This document shows positions 10,001 through 21,527 of a stretch of 64,000 nucleotides of DNA, one piece after another. Location: contig JANVCC010000011.1 in assembly GCA_025345505.1 (NCBI GenBank), forward strand, positions 1-64,000. The letters run 5' to 3'. The DNA is from Todiramphus chloris collaris (taxonomy: Eukaryota > Chordata > Aves > Coraciiformes > Alcedinidae). The translations under genes were made by a program, and so were the position numbers. The number at the start of each line of letters is the position of its first letter. The first letter of the stretch is position 1. The notes beneath the pieces were generated by a model, which worked only from the letters and a program-made list of their open reading frames with translations, made no database searches and had not been told where the DNA came from.

Positions 10001-13000
10001 AGCTTAGTGTCATCCAGCAACTTGCTGAGGGTGCCCTCGATCCCACTGTCCATCTCACTGATAAAGATGTTAAACAGCACCTTTGTTGGTCAAAGTCACT
10101 CAGCAGAGACAGTGTAAACACTGAATGCTCCTGGGTCTGTGCTGGAGAATGTATCCCTGGAACAGAAGAACTGATGCTGAACTCAGACTGCTCTTCAGAC
10201 ACCCAAGGAGCAGCACAACCAGATCTGCACAGTAGGTTGGCAAGGATCGCCCCTTTCTCCCAGAGCTGCAGTCCTTGTTACAGAGGCCTCAAGCTTTTTC
10301 CAGGTGAGCTTTTGCCACCCCATTGACCAACCTTGGTGAGCACATCTGTTCCACACGAATTTTACGCTCCACATACGCCACAAGTAATTCAACCTGCTAT
10401 GTCATCAGGGGCTCCTGTCCTACTGCCCAGGATGGTCCTGGTTAGATCTTCAGTAACCAACACCTACCAACTCCATCACCCTTGGCTGAGAGAAGGGAGA
10501 TAGATTGGTGACACCAGAGGTTCTCTTCAGAGGCTGCTTAAAACACTTAGCAGAATAACAGCAATTTACACTTTGGCTGGAAGAGACAGGTGGCAGTTCC
10601 TGCTTCGATGATGACATCTACTGGCCACTGTTTAAATAGTCTTCCACATGGACTGGTTAAATTAGCGAGCAATTCTGACTCCTCAAACCCCCACATACAA
10701 ATCTGACCATCAAGGAGAGAAAGAAGGGCCTGGGAGTCCTGGTGGACAAGTTCACATTGAGCCAGCAATGAGCCCTTGTGGCCAGTAAGACCAATAGTCT
10801 CTTGGGGTACATGAAGAAGAGTGTGGTCAGCAGGTCCAGTAAGGTTCTCCTCCCCCTCTACTCTGCCCTAGGGAGGCCATCTCAGGAGTACTGGGTCCAG
10901 TTCTGGGCTCTCCAGTTCAACAGAAATAGGGAACTACTGGAGAGAGTCCAGCAGAGACTCTGAAGATGCTGAAGGGACTGGAGCATCTCTGTGCTGAGGA
11001 AAGGCTGAGAGCCCTGGAGCTGTTTAGCCTGGAGAAGAGAAGACAGAGGGGACTGATCAATGCTGATCAGTATCTAAAGGGTGGAGGCCAAGAAGATGGG
11101 GTCAGACTTGTCAGTGGTGCCTGTCACAGGACAGTGACAAGGCAATGGGCACAAACTAGAATCCAGGAGGTTCCATCTGAACAGAAGGAAAAACTTCTTT
11201 GCTGTGAGGTTGCCAGAGCCTGTCCCAGGCTGCCCAGAGAGGCTGTGGAGTCTCCTTCTCTGGAGAGATTCCAAACCCTCCTGGGCAGCCTGCTGTGGGT
11301 GACCGTACTAGAACAGGGGGCTTGGACGAGATGAACTCCAGAGGTCCCTTCTAACTCCTACCATGCCATGAATCTACAGAAGCACCATTTTATTGTACCA
11401 GGTTTTGTCTCTCCTGCACAGAATACAAATGGGTGGAGAACAGTGCAGTGTTGCACCTCAGTTCAAGGCAGGTAGATCAACCCTCCCCCAACTCCAGCCT
11501 GGTTCTGTCCCTTTCTGTGCCACACAGTGAACCTCACCAGGGGAATGCAGTGGGGTTAACGCTAACCAGTTCACCCATCTAGGTTAGTTTTAACTAGTTT
11601 TCTAGGTTTTAGTTCAAGCACAGCCACATGAAAAGCAGCTCACAAAGTGAGGATCCACTGCAGCAACAATGGAAATTAAGGGACTGGGACCTTGAAGCTG
11701 ATTTTATAGCAGCATCAGAGAGCACTCTCCCAGGTAAGTTCTTCTGAAGGTCTCAGACTCCTTACCGGCTGCCTGCTCTGCAGTCCCACTCCCTGAAGTT
11801 TCTTGTCTTCTCGAGCCAGCAGCAGGATTTTCCCTTCTGTCCCAATCTCACGTTCACCTGACAAAAGGAAAATAGTTAATTCCAGCAGTGACTACACAAG
11901 TCTTGATGGTACCAAAACCTGACAGTTTGGATCATGGTTCAAAACTGCACAAAGGGAGGTTTAAATGGGATATTAGAAAGCATTTCTTTACCCAAAGGGT
12001 GGTCAAGCACTGGAACAGGCTTTCTACAGAGGTGGTTGATGCCCCAAGCCTGTCAGTGTTTAAGAGGCATATGGGCAATGTCCTTAACATACTTCAAATT
12101 TTGGTCAGCCCTGAAATGGTCAGGCAGTTGGACTAGATGATCACTGCAGGTCCCACCTGAAATACTCCATTCTGTTCTACCCCTGCTGAGCCTATGATAG
12201 CTTTCCTCCATACTCTAAGACACCAGATCACAGAATCCCAGCATGGCAGGGATTTGAAGGGACATCTGGAGATCATCTCATCCGACCCTCCTGCACCAGC
12301 AGGGTGACCCACAGCAGAGTGCCCAGGATCACATTGTCCAGGAGGGTTTGGAATCTCTCCAGAGAAGGAGACTCCACAGCCTCTCTGGGCAGCCTGGGCC
12401 AGGCTCTGGCACCCTCACAGCAAAGAAGTTTCTCCTCCTGTACAGATGGAACCTCCTAGGTTCGTTTATGCCTCTTGTCCTGTCACTGGGCACCACTGAC
12501 AAGACTCTGACCCCATCTTCTTGACCTCCACCTCAGCATCTTCAGAGCCTCTGCTGGACTCTCTCCAGTAGTTCCTTATATCTCTTGAACTGGAGAGCCC
12601 AAAGCTGGACCTAGTACTCCTAAGGTGGCTTCCCTAGGACAGAGTAGAGGGGAAGGAGAATATCCCTTGACCTGCTGGCCACACTCTTCTTCATGCACCC
12701 CAAGCAACTATTGGCTTTCATGGCCACAAGGGCATGTTGCTGGCTCATGGGCAACTTGCTGTCTACATATGCAGCAAGGCAGGCTAGTAATCAAAGCTAT
12801 CCTGTCCTAAACTGCTTGATAAGGCTCAATTCCTCCACAGAACAGAAGTGCTCTGTTCTGGTGACCCTTCCCAAGGTGGTACAAGGGCACACAGCAGTAA
12901 GCCATGCACCCAGGGTAAGTGGTGGCAAATCAAAGCAGTTTGGAACACGGGAATGAAAAGAAAGATCCTTACTTGGAGCTTTTTCAGGCGTGCCCAGGTT

Positions 13001-16000
13001 CAGCGAGTTGTCAGCAGTGCCCACAGCAATGCCATTGACAGGAGAGCCGCAGTCAGCAATGACACCCAGACAGGCGGATTTTCCACAGTCCCAGAGCTGG
13101 GCAGTGCCATCTCTAGAGCAGGAAAGGACATTTCTTCCCCGGTCCACAATGGCAGTGTCCAAAATACCTGCCTCAAAGGAAAGGCTGCGTTCAGATGGAC
13201 AGCACAGAAGGCAGATAGACAAAGCATCTCATTTCCCAAGACAAGCCCAACTCCAAGCTGCAAGCTGCTGTCTCGAGTGCCACCGGTCACACACAGCCAA
13301 ATGGTGCGGGGTGCAACGTGGGTCAGGGAGCCACAGCATCTAGAAAGTGGTGCAAATGGAAGGCAGCAGCTCCCAGCAAACCATAGAGAACGGGAGCCAC
13401 CACCTGACACAAAGACAAGACATTACCAATAAAATGATCAGGAACACCTTGCCCCAGATTGTGCTGATACTGCAGCTGTGGCCGAGTTTCTACCTCCAAA
13501 AATCAACCTCTAACTTGAGCAGAAAACAGTCTGGCCCAGCAGTCTTAAAATGTTACCAAGTCCAGCTCTGGATAATCCTAAAAATATGTGCGGGTCAAGC
13601 AGCATTTATGTCATCCAACTACAGCAACAGCAAAAGAGCAGTTTTTGCAGGTGCAAATGGCCCCTAAATACTTTATTTCACTGCAGGCTGTTGAGTCTAG
13701 ATCTGAAAAAAATGACAGTGTTTTTTTGGAAGGGAACATTCAGCTGGTTAGAAGATTTAATTGACGCTTCCCTTGCAGAAGCAGTCATTAAATGTGACAA
13801 GCTCAAATGATAGGAGAAGCCAAAGCAAAGTGAGTGCAGCAGCTAGGGCTGGAATTATAAGCAGTGGATAAAGTCAACTCCAGAGCCATGGAGAGCCGGC
13901 CAGCATCGTTTTGACCAAAGCCTTATTACACCGCCTGTCGCTTTTAGTTTACAGGACATTTGTGGCAAAGTAATTGGAACCCAAAGATCCCCCAAGGGCA
14001 ACAGCAGGTTCAGTGCAAGGTGGGTTTTCAAGTTAATGGTGTTTTGGGCAGCCAGTCACGCCGCTTATTCACCTTTCCAATAAAGCCTTACACCTTGTGA
14101 TACAGGGAAAACAAGAGCCTGTAGAGAGCAGTTAGTCACTCAGGGAAGAGATAATTTGGGGCAGGGTTTTGGCCATCCACTGTGGTTTAGGCCAGGTGTA
14201 AACAGGAGTAAAATGGGAGCCTGCTTAAGCATTACATATAAAACCACACTGCTTCTAAACGAGGGGTCCTGGAAACCAAATCTTCTTTCCAGAGATTAAG
14301 GGAGGCTCTGTCCAGAAATTGCTGCGATCGCAAGACTCGGGAGCCTTTCTGGGTAGCTCATTTTTCATCCCTTGCAGTGCTTCTCCAGGACTAAGACAGT
14401 GTCAGCTGGAAGAGCACTAAAGTCACCATGTAAACATGGCCAGTGCATCCTCTATGTGAGGACACAAGAAGAGGGAAGAATTCACTTTCATTTTCATCAG
14501 CAAGACCATCATCAGGGCAGAGCTGAACATCTGCTCTGGGTACAACGGTGAACAAGCTTATTCCAGCTCTTCTTAAGAAATAATCACTTAAGTATCCTTG
14601 CGACTGCTCTTGCTGTGCCTCACTTTCAACAGCATGTGTCCCTCAGGCAGGTAACTGCCTGCCTAGTTCTGCAAGTTCATAATAAACTGCTGGGCAAGGA
14701 AAAATAAAAAGCCAACAAAGAGACTGTGAAGCAACTGAAGGCAAGCAGGATGACGTGGGTGCAAGGAGGCATGCCCAGGGCAGGCAGGAAGGCTACTGAG
14801 TGCAGGCTGGAGCTCTGGAGAGCTGGGACTGCCTGGGAGGTGCAGAACGCCTCCACCTCTGGTGCTCGCAACCCGCTGTATCCTCCCTGCTTTTATCTTA
14901 ATTAATGAAGAGAGAGAGAAACAGTGAGAGAAACAGTTTCATTTGTCTAATATAGCAATGACATGTTTTGGAAGCTTGAAAAAGATGCTCTGGACATCTA
15001 ATACGAATGCACAAACAGCAGGCTGGTGATGGAACATTAGCCCTCAGCTGCAAGGCAATTATACACGTGGCAGATCAAGCGGTTTAAAAGCTAAGTACTC
15101 TGTACCTCCTTTGTGACCTTTAAATGTTACTACGCAGCTGGCATCTTCTGCTGACCAGATCTTTAGCTGGGCATCCATTCCACCACTCAGAACCACGAGG
15201 CCCGATGGGAAAAACCTGCAACAATTGACATCATACACATGGCCTTCCAATTGTCTCTGGAAAAACAAAGAACTACGTGCTAGTTCCATTGTTATCACCC
15301 TCATGCCGAGCAAAGTTTGAGCTATGACACTGGAAAACTTGGCATTCCCACATGGGCAGAGGATTAAGCTCATATCCTCTGGTTTCAGGTTCCTGGAATG
15401 GACTCGTCTGAATTCTGAGGCAGTCAAAGAAGTAATAGAAGTAACTTTGAGCCTCCCTCCACTGTTTGAGTAGCTAATTACAGAGCACAGGATACTATGT
15501 TTATTTCTAATTACAGGTTACATGTCTATCTTCTGCCAAACAAGCAGCTGACAGGTCAAGCTCCACAAGGAACCCCTTAATTGGGAAGGTATTAGCCACA
15601 AGATGGTTAATCCATCACAGGCGGGAGTCTTTTTTTCTTCAGCTCCTCACTACTGCAGAGGAAATTCAGTGCTGGTACCATGCAGGTTAAGAGCTGTCAG
15701 TTACTTTTGGCTCTCTGGCTGTCATCCCTAACTATCCATTCTCACTGTCACTCTGAGACACCTCTCTGGATTGCAGAGCATCATTTCCCTCAGGAGAAGT
15801 CATGCTGTGCAACAGGCTTGACTTAAAACCTTAGAGATGTCAAATTTCCATTAGCTTTTCAATCAAAAGCCAGATTCTTGCCCGGCTTAGACCACAGTAT
15901 GTGAATAGCCTGACCAAAGTCTCGGCCAAATGACTTCAGGAATGTCACAGACAACACACAACATCAAAGCTTGATGCTCTTACTCTTATTTCTCCATTTG

Positions 16001-19000
16001 CAGCCTGCCAGATTTTCATGGTCCCATCTGTGCTGGTTGACACGCCGAGCCCTCCACCACTGGAAATATCAAGACAGGTAATCTGTGCGAGGGTAAGAAC
16101 ACCAAATGTTATTCAACCTGTGTCAAGTATTTCTGCTCAGGAGCTCAACTCTGTACTGGGGGAAGACCTGCTACATACCTCGTTAACAGCTGGACTTGAT
16201 GATCTCTTTGAACCAAACCAATTCTATGACCATTCAGATCTATTATCTCCCCAAAACACACTGCTGGACTCATTTAAAACACCCCAAGGAGTTTCTGTAT
16301 TTCTAGTGAAACAGTTTGAGCCTGATAATATCCTAAAATGTAAGCAAGGGCTTCACAGCCTTTCTCACTTCACCCTCTCAGTGTTCTATGAGATGTTAAT
16401 TAAGCCCTTAAGAAATCAAAATCCAAGAGGATCAGGCTTTTTCTAGATAACAAGGGCAGCAGCAGAAGAAATTCTCCTCAATTCATCCATTTACATAGAT
16501 TGCAGCTTTCCAATTTCAAGAGCGAGCTGTCGATCTGGGCTAACCCAGTCACGGCTCACACAAGTCGGGTGACTGGAAGATGGCACAAAGCACCACAGAT
16601 TTCTTGTAATTGCCCCCAAATTTAACAGAAAAAAAAAGTTATTCTCTGCCTGAAATGCTGCAGAGAGATGCAAAGCAGGGAGAAAAAGAAATGCTGAGTC
16701 AAAAGTCTGCAGAGACAGCAGCTGTACTTCAGGTTTACCCCAGGTGAAGCAGAGATCCGAGTTTTTCTACCAACTCCTACACACAGGGAAGAAACTGAAC
16801 CAAGCTGTTCCACACTAGCCCAAGATAACTGGTCAGCTTGAGAGTGCCCTGACTCACAAGATACAGAATCCCAGCATAGTGGAAGTTCGAAGACACCTCT
16901 GGAGATCATTTCATCCAACCCCTCTGCTCCAGCAGGGTCACCCACAGCAGGCTGCCCAGGATCTCATTGTCCAGGACGGTTTGGAATCTCTCCAGAGAAG
17001 GAGACTCCACAGGCTCTCTGGGCAGCCTGGGCCAGGCTCTGGCACCCTCACAGCAAAGAAGTTTCTCCTCCTGTACAGATGGAACCTCCTCAGTTCCAGT
17101 TTGTAACCATTGCCCCTTGTCCTATTGCTGGGCAGCACTGACAAGAGTCTTGGTCCCTTGGCCTTGAGATACTGATCAGATCCCCCCTCTCCAGGCTAAA
17201 CAGCCCCAGGGCTCTCAGCTGTTCCTCAGCACAGAGATGCTCAAGTCCCCTCTGCATCTTCAGAGCCTGTGTTGGATTGTCTCCTTGTCTCTCTTGAAAT
17301 GTGGAGCCTAAAACTGGACCCAAGACTCCATAGGTGGGCTCTCTAGGGCAGAGTAGAGGGGGAGGGGAACATCCTTCAACCTGCTGGCCATGCATCCCAG
17401 GACACCACTGTAAGAGGAAAGCTGCAGGCTACCTAAAAGGATAAATTGAGGAGAATTTCTTCTTATGCTGCCCTCATCATCTAAAAAGCCTGATGCTCAG
17501 GATCCACTCGTTTTTTGGTCTTTTAGGCCACCAGGGCCTATTGTTTGCTTATGGTGAACTTCCTGTTCACCAGGAATCCCAGGTCCTTCTCCACAGAGCT
17601 CAGACATTGAGGCATTTATAAAGCCCACAGCATGGTGTCAATTCTCTAAACTGCTGGCTCAAAACTAGTTCCTTACACAGGCAGGCTAACTCCTCACAAA
17701 GTCTGTCACACTATGCCATTAACAACTGCCTGCTTTGCATAAACACTGGAAAGCAGAATATTTCTGAAGAGAGCAGATGTTGAGCTTCTATTGCTGTAAA
17801 AGGGCAATCTTTCCATGATGCCAGGAATTGCAGACTTTTAGAAAAGCCAGATGCATTTCAGTTGTGTATAAATGCAGTTGGACTAGATGATCATTGTAGG
17901 TCACTGAAATATTATATTCTAAAATAGTAAGATAACAGGTATTCTAGCCTGGAGTGAAATCATTTGGACCTCTCACTCCAAGAAGGACACTGAGGGACTG
18001 GAGCACGGCCAGAGAAGGGCAACAAAGCTGAGGAAGGGTCTAGAGCACAAGTCTGGTGAGAAGCAGCTGAGGGACCTGGGCTTGTTCAGCCTGGAGAAAA
18101 GGAGGCTCAGGGGAGACTTTCTCACTCTCAATAACTCCATGCAATGAGGTTGGAGCCAGGTGAGGCTCTCCTCTCCCAAGGAACAAGCAACGGGACAAGA
18201 GGAAACTGCCTCAATTTGTGTAAGGGGAGGTCCAGGTTGGACATGAGGAACAATTTCTTCCCCACAAGGGTTGTCAGGGCCTGTCCCAAGCTGCCCAGGG
18301 CAGTGGTGGAGTCCCCTTCCCTGGAGGGGTCTCAAAGCTGGGGAGATGTGGTGCTGAGGGATATGGTTTAGTGGTGACCTGGCAGTGCTGGGTTAATGGT
18401 TGGACTTGATCATCTTGAAGGTCTTGTCCAACCAAAAAAATTCTGATTTTATAATTTCAATAAGGTGCAGGATCAATACTATATCTCTAAGAAAAAAAAA
18501 AAAGGGGGGGGGGGGGGAGAGAGGGAGGATTAAAACAGGAATTAGAATCATAAGACTGGTGGGAATTGGAAAGGACCCCTGGAGATCATTTCAACCAACC
18601 CCCCTGCTCCAGGAGGGTCACCCACAGCAGGCTGCCCAAGAGAGTTTGGAATCTCTCCAGAGAAGGATACTCCAAAGCCTCTCCAGGCAGCCTGGGCCAC
18701 TGCTCTTCACCCTCAAAGCAAATAATTTTTTCCTCATGAACTAGAAGATTTAAATAAGACACAAGGTAATGCTCCCGGCATTACAGCAGCCATTAAATAC
18801 ATTTACTTACACATTAGTAATGTGAGAAATACATTGGTAACATGAGTGGCATTTTATATAACAAACCAATCTGTGGTGATTTGCTCCCTAGTTAGAAAAA
18901 AAGAAAGCCTGTGAAGTTCATTCAAACGGGAACAAGAAGCCTCACCGACATCTGACATATCCCCAACTTTTCAGGAGGGATACATCAAAAGGCAAGGCCA

Positions 19001-21527
19001 AGCTTGAGTGCTCAGAGCAAGTGGTAGCAGGCAAAAAGGATAACTTCAGCTTCACCCACACTGGCTTTAAACTCATCTTCATATTAATAAATACTGCTTC
19101 AGCAACTTTCCAGAGGAGAGATCTGCAGTGCAACTCTAACCCATCACACACTACACGCTTACATCTGCACTTCCATTTTGCTGTGCTTTGAATGTTGATT
19201 CCATTTATCACACAAAAGGGCAGCTGGGGACTCTTAAGTAGCACAAAGCTCAGAGAAGTGATTCACCTCTGTCTCTGGAGTTGCCTCGCTGCCAAGCTCC
19301 ATCTCTCAGCTGAGCCCCGCTTCCTCTTACACCAGCTGCAGAGATGCAGAATCGCCTTTTTGGCAAAGCACACCTTGATTTATACAGCTTTTGAGCTTCA
19401 TTTACAGAGACTGACTTTTCAATATATTCATCTGGGTTTATCACAATGATTTACTCAGTAAATTGTGAGACAAGCACATTAAAACATCTCCAAGAGCCTT
19501 TAGGGCAGACGGCTGTACCTACAGGCAACACCCTCCCTAGATTCTTGGATCACTTCCATGGAAAGTTAAGTGTCCAGCAAAAGCACAGGCTGCTTTCCAG
19601 CAAGGCCAAGCTATAAGCTTCTCTTCAGCGAAGAAATGAAATCTCAGGTCGGAGTCAGCCTTTCTGTACCACTGTTCAGTGAGCAGCTGTACTTCTTGCA
19701 CCTCCAGATTGATGGGGGTGCAGCAAGAAATATTATTCAACCAAAACAAGCAGGGCTGCTTTTAAGTAACAAGTTCATGCTATTTATTTATTTTTTAAAT
19801 ATAAGCTGGGCCCTTCTAGTCTCTGAAGTCCCACCAGATCAAGGTAAGTTTATGCAACATTCAATTCCCAGGCTCACAAACAGAAATTCATAGGGCAAAT
19901 CTCAAAGACAGGCAATTCATTACATGGGAGCAAACAGCCACTGCAAACTAGGGATAGATTTGAACCAGTCAGAGATGAAGAGTTCAGTGCCGGAAACCTC
20001 TTGTTCTTGTTTTTTTGACACATTGATTCACACATTTTATTTCTTTACAGGGGGATGTATCATGGGCCTGAAATGAGCAGAAATAGGATCACTTGCAAGA
20101 AAACAGTCTAAAGAATTGTAGGCTTTTTTTTCTTGGGGGGTGTGCGTGTATGTAAACTTAACCACCATCAAGATTCCCAAGTTTCTATGGGCTGATTAAT
20201 TTTTTTTTACCTAGTTCATGCACAAAGTCATGCTGCAGCCACCCCTCAGAAAAAGCACACAATAGTCAGAGACACATGAAAGCTCACAGTCACTTGCAGT
20301 TATTTCCCACTCACTTTGCAAAGTTACTTACACTTTTCTGCTGAATTCTACTAAAATTTGTGTATGGAGCCAAGAACTTTGTGGACACGTTTTCATGAGG
20401 GCAAGAAATGAGAATGCTTTTCTAGAAGAAAGTGAGAGAAGAAAGAATTAGAAGTGCTGTTAGTCCTACTGAAACACAACAGCTGGCAGCTACCACCTGG
20501 ACCCAGCTGTGGGCTTTCACAGCCTGAAGACTGTTGGAAGGTGCAGCATTCAGCTCGCCTCCCCACACCTCGAGATGCAAGCCCTGTATGGCAAGGGATG
20601 GCCTCTATGGCCTGGCCAGCCATGACACACAGCCCCAGCCTCGCTATGGGATGCTACAGACCAGCTCCAGGGCGTTACACAGGGAAGAAGCCCAGGAGAG
20701 CTGGGCAGGGTGACCACTTTAAGGGCTATTCTGTCATAAGAGTATCAGCATATATCAGTATGTGCACATGAAAGGCAGCTACTGACCCCCCCACCCACCC
20801 CAGCCCTAGCACCTTGGTGACTTCCCCAACCACAAATCCCTCAGAGGCAACAATGTCTGGGACTCCCTCGGAGCTCAGTCCACGGCGGGTCAGGCTGCCG
20901 TACAGTGTTGGCTTCCCTGTGGGGAGAGCAGCCATCAGCTCAGCCACCCCTCAGCTCACTTTCTTCTCAGCCTCCCCTAAACCACATGACTTCCTTCAAC
21001 CACCCTCACTCCCTCCTTAAACCACAAGTGCACCCACCACAGCCACCATCAGCCCCTCCTAAACCACAAGGCACTCCCTCAACTGCCCTCACTCCCTCCA
21101 AAACCACAGGGCACTCCTCACAATCACCCTCACCCACTTCTAAACCACAGGACATTTCCCCCCCCCCCTCCCCCCAGGCTCCCCGACCTCCTCCTAAACC
21201 ACATGGCACCCCCTTCCAGTCGCCCCCATCCGCTCCTAAACTACAGGGCAACCCCCCGTCCAACCCTTCTCCTTCCTAACCCCCAGGACTCCCTCGAGCC
21301 CCCCAGACACTCCCTCAGCAAGCCTCCCCCTGCGGCCTCCACAGGCCCCCCAGCTCTCACCGGGGCTCCGACAGCTCAGCCAGGCCTCACCCTCGTCCCT
21401 CCTGCAGGGAGAAAGAGCAGCGGTGAGCGCGGGATGGGGGAAGGAGCCCGGGGGAAGGGAACGAGCAGGGCCATGCCCACCTTAGTGCCTGACACCAGTC
21501 GCTCTGGATCCGCAGCGTCGCCGCCAT
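7051..21527 (-). CDS. PAAF1: Proteasomal ATPase-associated factor 1, WD40 protein
   Basis: WD40 factor that binds proteasomal ATPases and modulates 26S proteasome assembly and activity. Twelve coding exons, minus strand: 21527-21481, 21401-21361, 20916-20813, 20421-20332, 16082-15984, 15256-15106, 13167-12973, 11857-11766, 8981-8866, 8711-8629, 8040-7958, 7128-7051. Every junction is GT-AG and in phase; the sum is 1179 bases, 392 residues plus stop, the human length. It begins [20 protein letters not shown] and ends [15 protein letters not shown], both very close to human. WD-type strand ends include MKIW near residue 117, LKIW at 158-161 and AQLW at 200-203. The start is set by AAGATGGCGGC, which is also a YY1-type element. 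It is divergent from COA4. Introns 4, 7 and 8 carry most of the CR1 copies. Confidence 0.97.
7164..7290 (-). mobile_element. CR1 3'-end fragment in PAAF1 intron 11
   Basis: Minus-strand CR1 tail (plus strand reads AGAATCACAGAATTG, then GTTGGAAAAGAGC). Its 3' end lies only about 35 bases before the acceptor of the last PAAF1 exon. Confidence 0.8.
7291..7957. other. PAAF1 intron 11, remainder
   Basis: Intronic sequence between the CR1 tail and PAAF1 exon 11. I recognise nothing in it. Confidence 0.5.
8170..8503 (+). mobile_element. CR1 3' part, plus strand
   Basis: Contains the subfamily mark GTGACCTGGCAGTGCTGGG followed by GTTGGACTTGATGATCTTG and an ATTCTGTGACTCTAC tail. Truncated at its 5' end, as most CR1 copies are. 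It lies in PAAF1 intron 10. Confidence 0.85.
9184..10082 (-). mobile_element. CR1 copy, minus strand, about 0.9 kb
   Basis: The tail starts at 9184 (AGAATCGTTTGGGATGGG on plus). The copy reads back through the 3' region into the end of the reverse-transcriptase domain ([19 protein letters not shown] on minus). It is one of the longest copies here and contains a run of G near 9720. PAAF1 intron 8. Confidence 0.9.
10083..10714. other. PAAF1 intron 8, unassigned stretch between CR1 copies
   Basis: About 630 bases between two oppositely oriented CR1 copies. I see no repeat signature and no coding similarity. Confidence 0.45.
10715..11376 (+). mobile_element. CR1 copy, plus strand
   Basis: Begins within the reverse-transcriptase end (GGGCCTGGGAGTCCTGGTGG) and runs to the tail near 11376 (CCTACCATGCCATGAATC). 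Several frames are open for short distances, but the copy is a decayed fossil. PAAF1 intron 8. Confidence 0.9.
11925..12180 (+). mobile_element. Short CR1-type copy with a different tail
   Basis: The tail reads GTTGGACTAGATGATCACTG, then ACTCCATTCTGTTCTA. It contains CACTGGAACAGGCTTTCTAC. It belongs to another subfamily than its neighbours. PAAF1 intron 7. Confidence 0.75.
12228..12890 (-). mobile_element. CR1 copy, minus strand
   Basis: The plus strand starts CACAGAATCCCAGCATGG and shows the CAGCAGGGTGACCCACAGCA mark of the most abundant CR1 type in this window. The far end past 12790 is too diverged to place exactly. PAAF1 intron 7. Confidence 0.85.
13168..15105. other. PAAF1 intron 6
   Basis: Almost 2 kb of unique-looking intron with no CR1 signature. 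Open frames of up to about 190 codons cross 12848-13432, but they run antisense through PAAF1 exon 7 and are shadows of it. Confidence 0.55.
16182..16235 (+). mobile_element. Tiny CR1 3' tail
   Basis: Only the last part is kept: GCTGGACTTGATGATCTCTT, then ACCAATTCTATGACC. PAAF1 intron 4. Confidence 0.6.
16431..16511 (+). repeat. Left arm of an 80-base inverted duplication
   Basis: Reverse-complement match to 17417-17495: by hand alignment 68 of 79 paired bases agree, with one 2-base gap. The longest perfect block is 20 bases (AGAAGAAATTCTCCTCAATT). This arm lies in ordinary intron sequence and is the likely donor. Confidence 0.8.
16862..17410 (-). mobile_element. CR1 copy, minus strand, 3' section of a split element
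   Basis: The plus strand starts ACAGAATCCCAGCATAG and carries CCAGCAGGGTCACCCACAGC. It stops at CATCCCAGGACACCACTG, where intact relatives here (for example at 30540) continue with GGTCTTATTGGCCACAAGG. Confidence 0.88.
17411..17515 (-). repeat. Inverted copy inserted inside a CR1
   Basis: About 105 bases interrupt the CR1 between CACCACTG and TGGTCTTTTAGGCCACC. Positions 17417-17495 are the reverse complement of 16431-16511. The flanks of the insert hold no CR1 sequence. Confidence 0.78.
17516..17640 (-). mobile_element. CR1 copy, 5' section of the split element
   Basis: Continues the CR1 broken off at 17410 (TGGTCTTTTAGGCCACCAGG, then CACCAGGAATCCCAGGTCC and CTCCACAGAGCTC). Confidence 0.75.
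17868..17925 (+). mobile_element. CR1-type 3' tail
   Basis: GCAGTTGGACTAGATGATCA and the AT-rich end match the tail at 12128-12180. The body is missing or too old to see. Confidence 0.6.
17960..18455 (+). mobile_element. CR1 copy, plus strand
   Basis: Starts CATTTGGACCTCTCACTCC, carries GGCCAGAGAAGGGCAACAAA and GTGACCTGGCAGTGCTGGG, and ends in a diverged ATTCTGATTTTAT tail. Confidence 0.88.
18492..18530 (+). repeat. Homopurine tract: A run joined to G run
   Basis: About 12 A followed by about 14 G and then GA-rich sequence, between two CR1 copies. Length in the real genome is uncertain because such runs are often misread. Confidence 0.8.
18544..18745 (-). mobile_element. CR1 3' part, minus strand
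   Basis: The plus strand reads AGAATCATAAGACTGGTGGG, then CCACAGCAGGCTGCCC. It is short and lies close to the oppositely oriented copy that ends at 18455. Confidence 0.82.
18750..20331. other. PAAF1 intron 4, unassigned part
   Basis: About 1.6 kb between the last CR1 and PAAF1 exon 4. Short open frames exist on both strands, but I recognise none. Confidence 0.5.
20960..21265 (+). repeat. Minisatellite in PAAF1 intron 2
   Basis: At least seven irregular copies, 36-52 bases apart, of a unit containing CCTCCTAAACCACAGGGCA followed by C-rich spacer. It fills most of the 444-base intron between coding exons 2 and 3. Confidence 0.75.
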
